Below, piece after piece: positions 31,891 to 43,402 of a stretch of DNA of 64,000 nt; within the stretch, counting starts at the first letter, position 1; each line of letters opens with the position of its first letter. The notes under the pieces were generated by a model. It made no database searches, was not told where the DNA came from, and worked only from the letters and a program-made list of their open reading frames with translations. This DNA is from Ursus arctos (lineage: Eukaryota > Chordata > Mammalia > Carnivora > Ursidae): the NCBI RefSeq assembly GCF_023065955.2, contig NW_026623008.1, positions 12,678,501 through 12,742,500 on the forward strand. The letters are read 5' to 3'. The position numbers and the translations under genes were made by a program.

Positions 31891-32359
31891 CCAGCAGATT
31901 GGCACAGCGAGGGCCCTCCCTGAGGACTGGCAGCCCTCCTGACTGCAATGGTCAGCCAGATGAGCACAAGCTGGCATCTGTCCCCACGATCGGCCCACAG
32001 GTGTGCTCGCTGACGGGCAGCCCCAGTGATGGCATAGGCACTGAGTGCGGAGAGTAGCCACTGAGGGATGGACGTCACAGAGGGTGTCACTGGCAGGGGA
32101 TGGGGGCCAGAGCCTCCCACACAGATACACAGACATGGGGAGCAGACAGGACTCAGCCGATGCCCGCACCGCAACACACACCTGCGCCTCTGACTCGTGG
32201 GACCCGAAAGTCAAGTTGGAAGCCTGCAAAGGGTCTTTTCTCTTTGTGCTAATGGCCTCTTTCCAAGTGCAGACCTGCTTGCCCCTGGATCTCTTGTCCA
32301 CCTGCAACAGGGAAACACCCTGGTGTTCCCACCAGGGGGGCTTTCTGACCCTGGTGTGA
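31891..32359. other. Unique intronic sequence
   Basis: No recognised repeat or exon. Confidence 0.4.
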
Positions 32360-32412
32360 ACTGCCCCTCCCCTGCTTGAAGCCTTCCATGGCTCCCTATC
32401 TCCCTCTCAGAA
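32360..32412 (+). mobile_element. L2 fragment (small)
   Basis: ctgcccctcccctgcttgaa, gccttccatggctccctatc matches the sense L2 block 'aaagccctccaatggctccc'. Confidence 0.55.
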
Positions 32413-32414
32413 AA

Positions 32415-32700
32415 TCATAGCAATAATACTATCTACCATGTAATATCCACCGTGCTAAGCATTTTACAACCAATCAGCTAACGTGTAATTACAGCATTGA
32501 CTGTACGCTAACCACTTTTCAAGTCCTTTAGCTGGGAAAATTCAGTTCATCCTCCAGCCGCCGCGATGAGCTGGCCCTACTGTTTATCCCCATTTTGCAA
32601 AAGAGAAAACTGAGGCAGGAAGATGAGAAATGACTTGGATGAGATTTGGACCTGGGGGCTTGACTGCTGGCACCAAACCCAGACTCCATGTGTGTGAAAT
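32415..32700 (-). mobile_element. MIR fragment, antisense
   Basis: caccgtgctaagcattttac, ttatccccattttgcaaaag, agaaaactgaggcaggaaga, and a head near accaaacccagactccatg. Extra AT-rich sequence lies in the middle. Confidence 0.7.
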
Positions 32701-32964
32701 ACGGCTTGCCCCCAACCTGCCTCCCCACTGAGCTCCGAGTCCCCCAGCCCCCACCGCGTCCCACGGAACCCACCCTGCGCTCTCGCTCACTCTTCGCCTG
32801 CACCTCGCCTTCTGAGATGCCTTTGCCCAGCGGTCTCCGTGGCGCGAATGTCCTGCTCCCCTCGACTCTCCCCGTCCTCCGAGGCACAGCTCACTGCACA
32901 CCGGGCAGCCACGGCGGGGCAAGCCCAGGCGGCTGGTGTTTCTCTGTGTGGTGGCCCTGCCAGC

Positions 32965-33072
32965 CCTTCCTGTGAGCTCCTTGAGGGCCAGGCCCACGTC
33001 CGATGCCGCCCTCTGTCCACAGGGCTGACCCCCAGGGTGCTGAATGAATAAACAGGTGAATGAACAGATGAG
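32965..33072 (+). mobile_element. L2 3' end
   Basis: gtgagctccttgagggccag, then the mid-block is lost, ending gctgaatgaataaacaggtg and aatgaacagatga. Confidence 0.65.
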
Positions 33073-33404
33073 GGGCTGAAAGCCGAGGGCAGGGAAGGAG
33101 GAATGGCCTTCAGGGAGAGAGAAATGGGGCAAAGCCCCTCTTCCCTCCTCCGTCCCAGCGCCGCCCTCCAGAACGCGGGAGAAGAGGGTGTTAGCTATAC
33201 TGGGAAAGAAGCCATCCCCGTGACCCTGGAGCCCACCGCCAATGCTGCGGCTCTTGTCAGGAGCAGCGGGGAGTGGGATATGACCCCCTGACTAGAACAC
33301 CCCCAGTGCCACAGCTGTACAGCACTCAATGGGGACCCTCGCTCTCTGGGGTCTGGATTCCAAGCATCAACGGCATGAACACAAAGACGGGTTCTTCAAA
33401 GCCA

Positions 33405-33520
33405 AGGACTTGGCTCTCCTGGCCCTGCCGCCTGCTTCCTGCGTGACCCTGGACGTGTCCCTCTCCTCATTGGACCTCAGTTTAGCCTTCTGTAAAGTAA
33501 GGGGTCTACTTGGGTCAGTC
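33405..33520 (+). mobile_element. MIR fragment
   Basis: cttcctgcgtgaccctggac, ggacctcagtttagccttct, gtaaagtaaggggtc. Confidence 0.75.
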
Positions 33521-33654
33521 AAGGGACCTTCCTGCTCCCAGGGCACCAAGGGTCTGGCCGTTGACAGCCACCTGGGAAAGCTGCAAAGTGGCCCTCATTG
33601 GGGGAGGGTCCGGGGGTTAGAGCAGAGTGTCCCTCTTTTTGTGCCCAGCCCCTG

Positions 33655-33800
33655 CATCCAACTGACCCAAGAGGGCTTATTAAGAAATGCAAAATCCACA
33701 CTCCACCCAGGACTCACAGAATTTGAACCTCTGGGGTGCGCTTTCAAAGAAATCAGCATTTTCAAGCCCTACTCCCACCCAGCCGGGTGGTCCTGCTGTA
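33655..33800 (+). mobile_element. MER5A (hAT-Charlie) fragment
   Basis: gagggcttattaagaaatgc, acactccacccaggactcac, agaatttgaacctctggggt, aagaaatcagcattttcaag follow the MER5A order. Confidence 0.65.
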
Positions 33801-34502
33801 CACAGAATTTTGAGCACCTAGCATGTACCCAGATCCTCCTGTCTCCCCTGCCTCTTGGCTGCTAGCCCCGCAGTGTGGGTTTGGGGATGCTCAGAAGATG
33901 GGGAGGGAGGTCTCAGAGCAGCCTGTGTCTGGCGGAGTTGGGAGGGCTCAGGTGGTTGGGCTCTGACCTGCGCCTTTGCACCTGACAGGTGGGGCTGCGA
34001 GATTGCACAGCGCCGGGGTTTGGTGCAATGGTGTCTTCTAGCCTGGCTTTTCTCAAAAACATACCCACCGCACACACGCACCCTCGCTGACATCCTCCAT
34101 CCCCCCAGGCCAGGGCAGGGAGCAGGGTGTGTAAACTGGGCTGATGCTGTGTGTGTAGGCATCACTCGTGCACATACAAGTGCACACATACCATGAATCC
34201 ACAGCCTAACACACAACCCTGAGCCCGCACACACACGGTCTCTCTTACACACCCACAAGCCCTTGTGTTCTTCCCCAACCATTTAGAACTCCAGCAAACA
34301 TTCTCACCATTACTTTGCTGTCCATGCATGCACGCACGCACACCCATCCTTGTATGCAGCCAGAAACACACAGATTTGTATACTCACCCCTGCTCACCCA
34401 CGCCCCCAGACCACAGGCTTTCTCATTCACACGGGGGCTCCCCTTCGTGAGCTGGCCTCCAGCAGCTCCGGGCGCCCCCGCGGCCCTGTGCTCACACTAG
34501 TT

Positions 34503-34503
<1 letters not shown>

Positions 34504-34535
<32 letters not shown>
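34504..34535 (+). repeat. (CA)n microsatellite
   Basis: About 16 uninterrupted CA units. Looser CA/CG-rich sequence precedes it between 34060 and 34400. Confidence 0.95.
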
Positions 34536-34536
<1 letters not shown>

Positions 34537-35179
34537 CCTCAAGCTTGCATGTGCACCTGCCCACGTGTGCGGGGCCCATGAAGCCAGCAGCCGCTCTCCT
34601 GCCTGCCCTGCTCATCGGCCCCCCGAGCCCCCAGCCCGCCCCACTCCCCACCCTGAGCTGCTGTCTGCCATCACACAATAACCAGATGAGACAGAGCAAT
34701 TTATGACACCAGCTGTCTCTGTCAAAACCGGAGCTGCCGCACACACAGGGGAAGCCAATTACCTCGAGCCTGGCCCTGCCAGGAGCCAGGACTCACAAGG
34801 GAGACGGAGCAGAGGTGGAATCTGACCATCCAGAGACGTAGGTGGCACTGGCCTCGGAGATGTCCCTCCTTCTGTCCTTGGGGATCCGGCATCCACCTCC
34901 CCCAGGCCCCGGGGGAGCCTGCGTTACCCTCTCTGGGGCGATTCTTCTGGCCCAGCTCTCAGGCCCAGGAGCTGCAAGGGCAGACTGGAGGTGGAGAGCA
35001 GGTGGGCAGGGGTCTGGGGGGGGGGAGTACGGCCTCTCTGGCCCCTCTTCCTCCCACCGCCGTTTTCTCCCTCCTCCCTGAGTGGGCAGGTGGCCTTTTG
35101 CGCTGTTCCTGTGCCCACCCTTCTCTCTGCCTAGATGCCCCCTCCCTTCTATGCCCCCTGCCCAACACTTCATCCGACC
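34536..35179. other. GC-rich unique intronic sequence
   Basis: No recognised repeat or exon. A 9-11 base poly-G run lies near 35018-35026. Confidence 0.4.
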
Positions 35180-35189
35180 CTGCCGTCTG

Positions 35190-35312
35190 GATCACTTCGT
35201 ATCTGGACCTTGGAATCAGACCCAGGTTCGAATCTCCACCACTCCGCCTACCAGCTGGGCCGCCTGGGCGAGTGGCAGCCCTTCCCTGGCCCCAGGTTTT
35301 GCGCCTAGAAAA
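35190..35312 (+). mobile_element. MIR fragment
   Basis: tggaatcagacccaggttcg, aatctccaccactccgccta, ccagctgggccgcctgggcg, then a degenerate core. Confidence 0.75.
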
Positions 35313-35324
35313 ACGCTGTCCGTT

Positions 35325-35460
35325 TCTATAAAAATATTGACCGAGAGTCCCCTCTGCACTAGACAGCGCTCTGGGAGCTGGGGAACACACCGAACAAGAT
35401 GAAGTCCGAGGCTCCTGAGCTCAGGTTCTGCTGGAGGAGTCAGAAAACCCCCACTGAAAT
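35325..35460 (-). mobile_element. L2 3' region, antisense
   Basis: aatattgaccgagagtcccc, actagacagcgctctgggag, gggaacacaccgaacaagat, ctcaggttctgctggaggag. Confidence 0.65.
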
Positions 35461-35699
35461 GTCAGTGAGGTGGTCGCGTTTCTTCCCTGTCGCACGTGCT
35501 GTGTTCACGGCTGGGCTCCCGAATCCCGCGCCACTCACGAAAGAGCTCAGTCCGCAAAGGGATGCTCGCAGGCTCCATGGCCTGAGCTCTACTCTGACTT
35601 GATCTAAGTAAGCCCATTAGGAACGCTGGTTGATCTGCTGCCCTCTTTGCATGGGAAGCTGAGTGAGGCGGGAAGGGACTTCAAGGTGATGGTTCCGCG

Positions 35700-35905
35700 G
35701 CAGAAGTTTCTAGAATGCTCATCACCTACCACAGTACTAGGAACGGAGCAGTAAATGCATGTTCTATGAGATGCTTTCACATATATTCCTTTCTTTGAGT
35801 ATTTCTAACAACTCTGGGGCACAAGTTCAGGTCCCATCCCTCATTTTACAGATGAGGAAACAGGCTCAGGCCAGGCAGTGACAGTGCCCCCCGCAGAGCC
35901 AAGGC
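35700..35905 (-). mobile_element. MIR fragment, antisense
   Basis: atgctcatcacctaccacag, ctttcacatatattcctttc, aacaactctggggcacaagt, cctcattttacagatgagga. Confidence 0.72.
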
Positions 35906-36004
35906 CCAAGACTCGTGCTGGGCGCAGCACTCCAGCCGGTGCTGGCCACTTGCATTGTCCAATTAAATGTCCCTTCCCCCCTTCCCCCCCAACAACAACC
36001 CTGC

Positions 36005-36122
36005 AGGGCTTCATGGTTCTTGCCCAACTTACGGCAGGGGCGCTGCCTGTAAGCTTCCCGCCCTGGGATTCAAACCCCGGGCCGCCCGACTGCGAGAGCC
36101 CAGACACCGTCCCCTCTCCCAC
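36005..36122 (-). mobile_element. MIR head fragment, antisense
   Basis: gttcttgcccaacttacggc, ccctgggattcaaaccccgg, gagagcccagacacc. Confidence 0.6.
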
Positions 36123-36244
36123 GTCTAATCAGTTCATTAAAACCCTCCTTGCACCACACCCCCCCCTCACTGCCCAGCCACAGAGACCTCAGCTGCTCCA
36201 TTTCCAGGAGAGCAAATTCCTTCCTGGCTGGAGAGGAGCCGGGA

Positions 36245-36405
36245 TAATGTAGGCAGGCAATTTAAACAGCTCCAGCAAAATACACCAGCGGTTTTCACTC
36301 CCCGCCACTATTACACTTTCCAGCCGCGGCGGGATTGGCCCATAAGTGGGATATCAAGTTTATTACAGCTATTTCCAACCTGTAATTGGTTTTGTGGAAC
36401 ACAAA
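36245..36405. promoter_or_regulatory. Candidate conserved noncoding element
   Basis: Non-repetitive sequence with many short AT motifs (ggcaatttaaacagctccag, gatatcaagtttattacagc, ccaacctgtaattggttttg). The gtaattggt and tttattac motifs resemble homeodomain-type sites. Function is inferred from composition only. Confidence 0.3.
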
Positions 36406-36429
36406 GAGAAGGAGGTTGGGGGTGGAGGA

Positions 36430-36478
36430 GGTGATTTTTCCCCCTTTCTTTTTTTTTTTCCCTCTCTCTCTCTCTTCC
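36430..36478 (+). repeat. Polypyrimidine tract
   Basis: T run followed by ctctctctctctcttcc; pure C/T over about 45 bases. Confidence 0.85.
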
Positions 36479-36774
36479 GGATGATAGCACCCAGGGACGA
36501 TGGTGAGGAGGTCGAGTTGGAGGCATTTGTTTTTCAAATGAAAAACCCCGGCCGGCCGTACTGCTGGCTGGACTAAGTCCGTTTGCCACACTTTGGTGGC
36601 TTTGCTTGAAAATCAGCCTGGCTGAACGCCAGATTTGCTGGTGGGGGCCAGCCAGGGCCCTGGGACAAGGGTCCACAGCCTCGGGTTCTGTGTGCAGCTG
36701 CTGAGTCCTGGTGAGCAAGGCCAGAGTGGAAGCAGCTGCGGTCTCCGGGGCTGGCGGTTCTAGAATCAGAGCAT

Positions 36775-36930
36775 GTGGGCATTCCAAGTCAAAATGGTCC
36801 TCAGAGGTCACCCTGCCCCAAATCTTCTCGTCCGGCACTTAGGGAAACTGAGGCCCAGAGAGGGGAGCAGTGCAGAGGCCAGCCTGTGGGATACAGAACC
36901 CAGGTCTCTGCTTCCTCCACCCCTTCCAGG
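36775..36930 (-). mobile_element. MIR-type fragment, antisense
   Basis: cttagggaaactgaggccca, gagaggggagcagtgcagag, atacagaacccaggtctctg. Confidence 0.7.
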
Positions 36931-37079
36931 GGTGATCATTCTGGGAAATCATGGCTGAGATGCTGTCGGGGGGTGGGGGGGGACCACACATTCTCAAGCA
37001 CCTACTATGTGCCTGCTGCCTCTGCTGGAGTCTGCGCGCCCTGACCACCCGCCGCACTTTGGACCCAAGGGAAAACAAA

Positions 37080-37375
37080 TAATAGCAGCTAATATGCATT
37101 GAATTACCTGAGTTCGGTTTGCTAACAGGGCCTGGCCCCTGGCAAGCAGCGCAGGAATGCTGGCTGCTACTATTTCGACCCCTGTTTATGTCGCCAGCTG
37201 CCAGGCGAGCCTCTGGGGGCGCCGTGCATGCCACCGTGTTGCCGCATCCTCGCATGAGTGCTTTACAGGGTGCTGCCAGGGCTCCCGTTTTGCAGACAAG
37301 GAGGCGGGGGCGCAGAGACCTCTCCAAGATCACACGGCTCTAAGCCAGAAGGGGCAGAGCTGGCACCTGACTGTC
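37080..37375 (-). mobile_element. MIR fragments, antisense
   Basis: gctaatatgcattgaattac start, then gttttgcagacaaggaggcg, agatcacacggctctaagcc, ggggcagagctggcacctga. Confidence 0.65.
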
Positions 37376-37479
37376 GAGGGCCATGTGAGCCCCCAGCTTC
37401 TGCGCTTGCCCCACACCCTCAACCTCACAATGAATGCCCTACTCGTCTCTTTTCAACTCATTTGTGCTGAGGGCTCATC

Positions 37480-37552
37480 TCCACCACTGTCTGCCCCTGT
37501 GACCCAGGCATCCACTTGCCTCTCTCTTGGCCTCAGTTTCTTTATCTGCAAG
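37480..37552 (+). mobile_element. MIR core fragment
   Basis: cttggcctcagtttctttat followed by ctgcaagata; short sense MIR core. Confidence 0.7.
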
Positions 37553-37675
37553 ATACAGGTGTGGGGACAGAGCAATGAACAGGACAGAGAAAGACCTTGC
37601 CCTCATAGAGGTTATGTTCGAGGAATAGCTCGCATTTAAGGACCTATTTATGAGTTCAATACAAATCTGTTGTGT
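37553..37675 (-). mobile_element. L2 fragment, antisense
   Basis: acagagcaatgaacaggaca, ttgccctcatagaggttatg, ttcgaggaatag. Confidence 0.65.
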
Positions 37676-37839
37676 GAATGAATGAACCCACAAGTTCATC
37701 CCCCTCTGGGGAGGGAGAACCCGTGCGTTCTTGGGCCTTGGCTTTCCACGACAGCATCTGGTCGGCTCCAGTCCTCGCTTGCCAGGCGGGCCCCCTTCGT
37801 TCATTTACGACATTCTGCATCCTCTGGCTTTCCAGTAAG

Positions 37840-37975
37840 AGCTCTTCTGTCCCCCAGCCCTGGAGGGTGGCAAGGGACCCAGAAGAAGGGTCCCGTTTTA
37901 CAGATGAGGAAACAAAGTCTTGGAGAAGTGAAGTGCACAACGTAACAGAATCAAGAATTCTACTGGGGGTGGAAG
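37840..37975 (-). mobile_element. MIR core, antisense
   Basis: cccgttttacagatgaggaa, acaaagtcttggagaagtga. Confidence 0.6.
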
Positions 37976-38539
37976 AAATCAGCCTGCTGCTTGCTCCAGA
38001 GTCTCCCAGAGGCGGGGAGCACCAGCCTGGGACTAAGCACTCTCTAAAGGGGACCACCTCCACCGGGAAGCCTTCTGTGATCACCCCTCCCCCCCAAAAA
38101 AAGAATCCTTGGCTCCTCTGTGGGCATCAGATAACACTTGGCAAATATCTGTTGCTACAGCCATGTTTCCCCGGCTCTGGTCTCTCAGTGTCCTGTGGAC
38201 CATGCATCCCCACCAGGCTGCCACCGCATCTGAAATTTGGGCCTTCCTCTCCCATGGGGCCTGGAAGGGTCCCTGCAGGTCTTAGGTCTGGGGCAGTGTT
38301 TCCAGAATTAAAGAGAAGGTGTGGCTCCCCGTGCCCACTGCCCCACAGCCTGTGATAGCCCCTCTCCCTCTTCTCAGTGACAATAACCTCCTTGCAAATA
38401 GCCACTCTCCCACTGGCCTGGGACCTGAGGGTGCATTCCAAGGCCAGCCCTTTCGGAGCCCTCCCTGAGGCCGAGGAGGGAGGGCGGGAGCCCGCTGCAC
38501 GGCTATCACGGCTGGGCCACAGGAGAGCCCCGTCTCGGG

Positions 38540-38900
38540 CTGTCTGAGGCTGCTTTTAACGGGGAAGGAGTGATTTACTCCTAAGCTGACAGAGAGGCCC
38601 CAGACGCGGCCCCAGGAAAAAAGATGTAAATAAAGCCAAAGGAAAACCGGGGCGTCCTTGAAACTCCCCGGTCCCTTGGCCCGAAACTGTGATTTACCAC
38701 TCAGATCATTCTTCAGGGCTTTAGCTGGGGTGTGTGGGTATGTGTGGACGTGTGGGGTGCAGGTGTATTTTCCTAGTAATAAAATCCTTGGTCCTGGCGA
38801 ATAAATTTGAGGGGACAGTTTTACTGACAGATTTTTTTCTCCTTTGTATAATAAAAAAAATGGAGTGAAATTTGAGATTGGGACGATAAGGGCTGCCGCA
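38540..38900. promoter_or_regulatory. Candidate conserved noncoding element
   Basis: Two AT-rich non-repetitive blocks (38550-38650 and 38760-38900), with motifs such as gatgtaaataaagccaaagg and cctagtaataaaatccttgg, around GC-rich sequence. No LINE or SINE signature. Inference from composition. Confidence 0.28.
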
Positions 38901-39189
38901 TTTTAGGAGGAGATAAAAAAGCGGTACCTGAAGGAGGCAAGGCTGCAAGTCACACGGGCAGGACGCCTTCCACTTTTACGACGTGGGGAGAACATTCCTC
39001 CAGACTCCCGCGGGGCTCCGGGTGTCCTCCCACTAAGAAGCAGGCTACCTGGGGGTGAAGGGGGCGCTGAGAGCAGCTACTCCATCCTCAGCCCCTGGGG
39101 GGCCCCCCCAGCCCTCCTGGCTGTGGTGGGGAGAGGGCAGCCCTGCCACGGGAGCCAGAGCCACGCCAGGAGCCCCCGCATGTGTCCTC

Positions 39190-39262
39190 AGCTGCATCCC
39201 CTTTCCTCTCCAAGCCCCAGTTTCTTCATCTGCAAAATGGGCAAGCTGTTGTCCGTTGCACC
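39190..39262 (+). mobile_element. MIR core
   Basis: ccccagtttcttcatctgca followed by aaatgggcaagc. Confidence 0.65.
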
Positions 39263-39854
39263 CACTTCCCAGGGGCACTGTGGGTCCTCCCAAAGTGATG
39301 GCACATTTCTCGTCTGGGGCCAGGTGATTCTTTGGGGTCATCCGGTGTGTCGTGGGATGGTTACGGCACCCTGCTCTCTGCCGCCAGATGCCCATAACCA
39401 AACCACCGTCCCGCCCGCCTGTGACACCAAGAATGGCTCCACTCCTTGCCAAACGGCCCCTGGGGAGCGGGCGAAATCATCCCCCCGCTGAGGGCCCTGG
39501 TTTGAAGGAGCTTTGATGCTCTTCCTCCCTCATCCCTTAGTCTTGGTGTCCCCTCTCTAGGAAGCCAGGCGCCGGGCTGCAGAAGAGGCGGGGAGCTGAG
39601 AGCGCACAGCCCCGCAGGGGAAAACAAGGCAGGAGTATGAGCTGAAGATAAGCCCAGAGGAGTCAGAGGGGCGTGAGCTTAGGGAGGGGTAAGGAGAAAC
39701 CGTGCGGTGGGGAGTCCCACTGCTGGCCCCCCACCCCTGGAAAAGCTTATCACCATTCTAACCCAGCCTGTGGGGCTCCCTGGGGCCCCCTGGACTGTTA
39801 GGGGCCTTTTTACTCCTTATGAGCTTGCAGACCCTGGTGGGGGCTGGGGGAGGT

Positions 39855-39935
39855 GACACATACTGATGTGGGCCCGTGCCTGGCACACAGCCGGTGCTCA
39901 ATAAAGGCTAGCTTGGACTGCATTGAACTTGGGTC
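39855..39935 (+). mobile_element. L2/MIR 3' tail
   Basis: cccgtgcctggcacacagcc, ggtgctcaataaaggctagc. Confidence 0.65.
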
Positions 39936-40179
39936 CCCTAAACCAGCCACAATGCCACATAGGCCAGACAGATGTGGTCCAAGTCAGCTTGGGTCCGGAG
40001 GTGCCTGGAGAAGTTCAGCTGCACCCAGGCCCGTCCTCTCAGGAAGGCTACCGATCCAAGCAGCTTTCAGTGTCCCCCCCCCTCGCCCCCCCCCCCCGCG
40101 CCCAGGCCCTTGGAGAAAACCGGCCCTGGCCACCGCCCTCCCGGCCGGCCCCCCTGCCTCCACCACGCAAAGCCGCAGG

Positions 40180-40415
40180 GAGCTAATTCCACATCTCCAG
40201 GCCCAGGCGTGAGGCCTCCCTGGTCGCGGGCTGTTAGCGCGGAGCCCAGCTGAGCGGCGAGAGGCTGCAAGCTCCGGGTCTATAATAGAATTGCTGACGC
40301 GGGCGGAAAACTGTGGGGAAAACTGCAGCCGAGTAAACAGATAAATAATTGAAACAGTGACAACACATACCTTGCTGCTTTGTGGAGTAACACTTTCATT
40401 CGCTGGAGGCAGCGG
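40180..40415. promoter_or_regulatory. Candidate conserved noncoding element about 1 kb upstream of the exon
   Basis: Non-repetitive; includes gtctataatagaattgctga, gtaaacagataaataattga and cagtgacaacacataccttg. gtaaaca resembles a forkhead-type site and agataa a GATA-type site. It begins after a C-rich run. Regulatory role inferred. Confidence 0.3.
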
Positions 40416-40854
40416 GGGCGTGGGGAGGCAAGCAGGGAGCACGGACGCTTGGGTCCGACTTTTAATCAGCCGTGAACAGCTGGGCGCTGAAGCAGCCTTT
40501 GTTTTCCAGCTCAGGCTTTATTGTCACCTCCTGAGGTTCCCCCCCCCCCCCCGGGCCCTGCCCCGTGCTGCTAGGGGGAGCTGGGGACCTCATGACCTCC
40601 CTGCTGGCCTGTCCCAAGGGCAGCTAGAGGAGGGTGAGCCCCCATGCTGTCCAGAGGGGGCTCCATCCCCAGGTCAGTAGATGGGGTGCTCCCCAGTCTC
40701 CTCAAGGGCCCCCTGCCTCCAGAAAGGCCTCACCGCAAATAGAATCCAAGGTGACCTCTTCCGTGTTGCCTTCAGGGGCAGTTGAGCTCTCCCACCTCCC
40801 AGGCCCTCCAGAATCTGGCGCTTATGGCTTCTCACCATTTCCTTTCTGCCCCAG

Positions 40855-41040
40855 GCGCTCTGAATACCATCTTCTTTCCTGAGCACATCTGCTCTTTCCT
40901 ACCACAGGGCCTTTGCTCTTGCGGTCTGTCTCCTCTGCCTATAGAGCACTCCCCCCTTTTGCCAGGCCGCCTCCTGCTCTTCCTTCGGAAAGCAACTTAG
41001 ACCTCGCTTCCTCCAGGGAGCCCCCTGTGACGACCCTATC
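40855..41040 (+). mobile_element. L2 LINE 3' region, sense
   Basis: ccacagggcctttgctcttg, cctctgcctatagagcactc, gacctcgcttcctccaggga, gccccctgtgacgaccct. Confidence 0.8.
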
Positions 41041-41099
41041 CCCAGATGAGGGCTGGGCTCTGGGCTCTGCCATTCTAGGCCTACCCCTGACAGAATTCA

Positions 41100-41225
41100 C
41101 CAGAAATGATTGCCGGGGAGAAGAGCCAGCTCTGCGCCTTCCTGGCGTAGGACCTCAGGAAGTCCCTCCACTCCAGAGCCTCAGTTTACGCATCAGTAGA
41201 GTGGGGAGGACCTGGAAGGGTTCTA
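41100..41225 (+). mobile_element. MIR fragment close to the exon
   Basis: ccagctctgcgccttcctgg, gagcctcagtttacgcatca, gtagagtggggaggacctgg. It ends about 160 bp before the exon. Confidence 0.75.
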
Positions 41226-41352
41226 GTGATGGCGGTGACATGTCCCCGAGGGGCCTCTCCCAGGGTACCAGGGTGCTGGGCGTCCTGGCCTCTGCATCTC
41301 CCAGTGTCCCCCAAGCCTGCGCGCGCTGTCTGGAGTGAAGGGCTGGCCGGGC

Positions 41353-41386
41353 GCTCCCCTGTAGCTGCCTCTGTGCTCTGTCGTAG
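41353..41386 (+). promoter_or_regulatory. Splice acceptor region of the IGSF21 exon
   Basis: A pyrimidine-rich run (gctcccctgt ... ctctgtgctctgtc) leads into tag at 41384-41386, immediately before the open coding frame. Confidence 0.8.
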
Positions 41387-41509
<123 letters not shown>

Positions 41510-41719
41510 TGAGGGGTCGCGCCGGGGGCCACGTCTCCAGCCCTTTCCCATCTGCCCTGCGATGCTCTTGGGGGTTCTCAGGGTCCTCCTCCATGGGCTT
41601 GGAAGGCAGGGCTGGGGGCTGCGCTGCAGAGGGGAACCTGGTGCCTCGAGGGGCATCCCCTGGAAGGAAGAGCGGGGAGGGGTCAAATCGCAGCTCTGCC
41701 CCATGCAGCCCACCGTCCA

Positions 41720-41850
41720 CATCGGCCCCCCAGCCAGCTCCTCCAGCAGTCCTGCGAGGTGGATTGTCCAAACCCAGTTTCCGGGTGGGGACACTGAGGT
41801 CCAGAGTGGCTAAGCAATGGGCCCCACATCCTGCAACCAGCAAGGACAGA
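41720..41850 (-). mobile_element. MIR fragment, antisense
   Basis: cagcagtcctgcgaggtgga, ttgtccaaacccagtttccg (core region), ggacactgaggtccagagtg, gctaagcaatgggcccc. Confidence 0.7.
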
Positions 41851-43234
41851 GTTGGGATGTGGGCCCGTTCTGCCTGGCTTCTGAGCAGAACACGCTCTCC
41901 CATCCCCCACGGGTCCCTGCCCCACAAGGCAAACAAGTGGACCCCAGGTCAGAAGTGGCAGCAGGACAGGAGGAAAGAGTCCTCGAGGGTGGAGATACTT
42001 ACTGTGTATACCCCTACCCCTTTTCTAGAAGACTCTAAGGTAGCAGACCCCATTCCATGCCCTGCCATGCTCTCTGTGTGTGGGTACACCCTCACCCCAC
42101 ACCCTCCTCATGTACTCTCTAAAAGGCCCCCACCCTATTTTACCCTTACCACTCATTTGCCTGACTGCCGCTGTCCCTTCGGTGACCGGGTGAGCTCCTC
42201 ATCAGTCTTCAGGGCCCAGCTCAAGCATGCCCTCCTGTGGGACACCTTCTTTAGGCTGCCCCTCGCCCTACGGAGTGACTCTCCCCCAAAGCCAGATGGC
42301 TGCTGGTCCCCTGGTGCCCACCCCTCCATGAGATGGGGGGGGGAGTCTCACTGCGTTCATGAAAAGTGGCTCCACACGGGCACTGCACGTGCACAGTCTT
42401 GCACACACGCGTGTGCACACATAGACACACGTATGTCCGTTTTCCCACACGACGCAGCCAAACACTTTGCCTGGTGCCCAGGCAGAAAGCAGCGGCCTGC
42501 AGGCCTGGCACATAGAGGGCGCACGGTGAAATTTGCACTGACAAGGTGAGACTGGGTATGCTCCTCGGCCCTGGGGGCCTCAGTTTCCCCCTGGATAAAA
42601 TTAGAAAACTGGACGGTAAGGTTGCAGAGGGCTCACCCAGCCCGGCGGAAGGAATCTGGCAGGTGATCCTTCCCTGCACACTTTGTAAGATGGAAAGTGG
42701 GTGTGCTCCTCGGGTGGACCTTTCGGGGTCCCCCTCCTGTCCTGACTTTGTGCCAGGAGCTCAGAACCAGCTATTGCTGGGAGAATCCGGTGAGTATGCG
42801 GGTGTGAAGGGACAAGGCAGAGGCGTGCAAATGGCCGCACGGATGCCTTTATTCATGTCGATGATTTCCCCTGTACCTGCTTCCAGAAAGGATTTGGGGC
42901 TCCTTAAAATATTAAAGCACACCTAAGACCAGCCAGTTACAATCAAGATGAAAAACTCATTTTAGAGAAGAAAATAACCGTCCTGGGAGCCACAGATGGT
43001 TCTGCAGAGTGAGCACTCAGAGCACCCCCGCTGCTTCCCAGAAACCCGCCCCCTCCACCCCACCCCCACGTGGTTACCGTGGTCTCTGAGAAGTGCCCCC
43101 CACCCCAGCCGATCGCATCATTCCCAGCCCCCCACCGGAGTCCTAAGCCAAGAAGAAAGCCCAAGACCACTAGCACAGCCCTGACCCCTACCCCTCGTGG
43201 TCAGCCGAGCACCCAGAGCCCAGCCCCCGTACCG
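41851..43234. other. GC-rich intron 3' of the exon
   Basis: A sense L2 fragment lies at about 42110-42260 (gggcccagctcaagcatgcc, gggacaccttctttaggctg). A 346-codon plus-strand frame beginning at 41509 starts in the donor region and is non-coding by context. Confidence 0.5.
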
Positions 43235-43402
43235 GTCCCAAAAGACCTGGTTCAGAGCCAGCTCAGCCATTTCCTACTGAGTGACCTTGGACGAGGGCCT
43301 CCACCTCTCTGTGTGTCAGTTTCTTCACCTGTAAAGCAGACTTAATCGGATCGGCTTTTCACCGTCATTGTGGGATTTAAGTGAGATTTCTGTCCCGGGG
43401 CC
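43235..43402 (+). mobile_element. MIR fragment
   Basis: acctggttcagagccagctc, ttcctactgagtgaccttgg, gtgtcagtttcttcacctgt, aaagcagacttaatcgg, tgtgggatttaagtgaga. Confidence 0.8.

Larger units (their letters stand above)
1..41386 (+). other. IGSF21: Intron upstream of the IGSF21 exon (partial)
   Basis: No other coding exon was recognised in these 41 kb, including the stretch expected to encode the Ig-domain Cys-Asn-Phe-Lys segment before this exon. The content is old interspersed repeats, Can-SINEs and unique sequence. At least 41 kb with no other exon fits the very large early introns known for this gene. That the intron reaches the start of the window is inferred. Confidence 0.7.
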
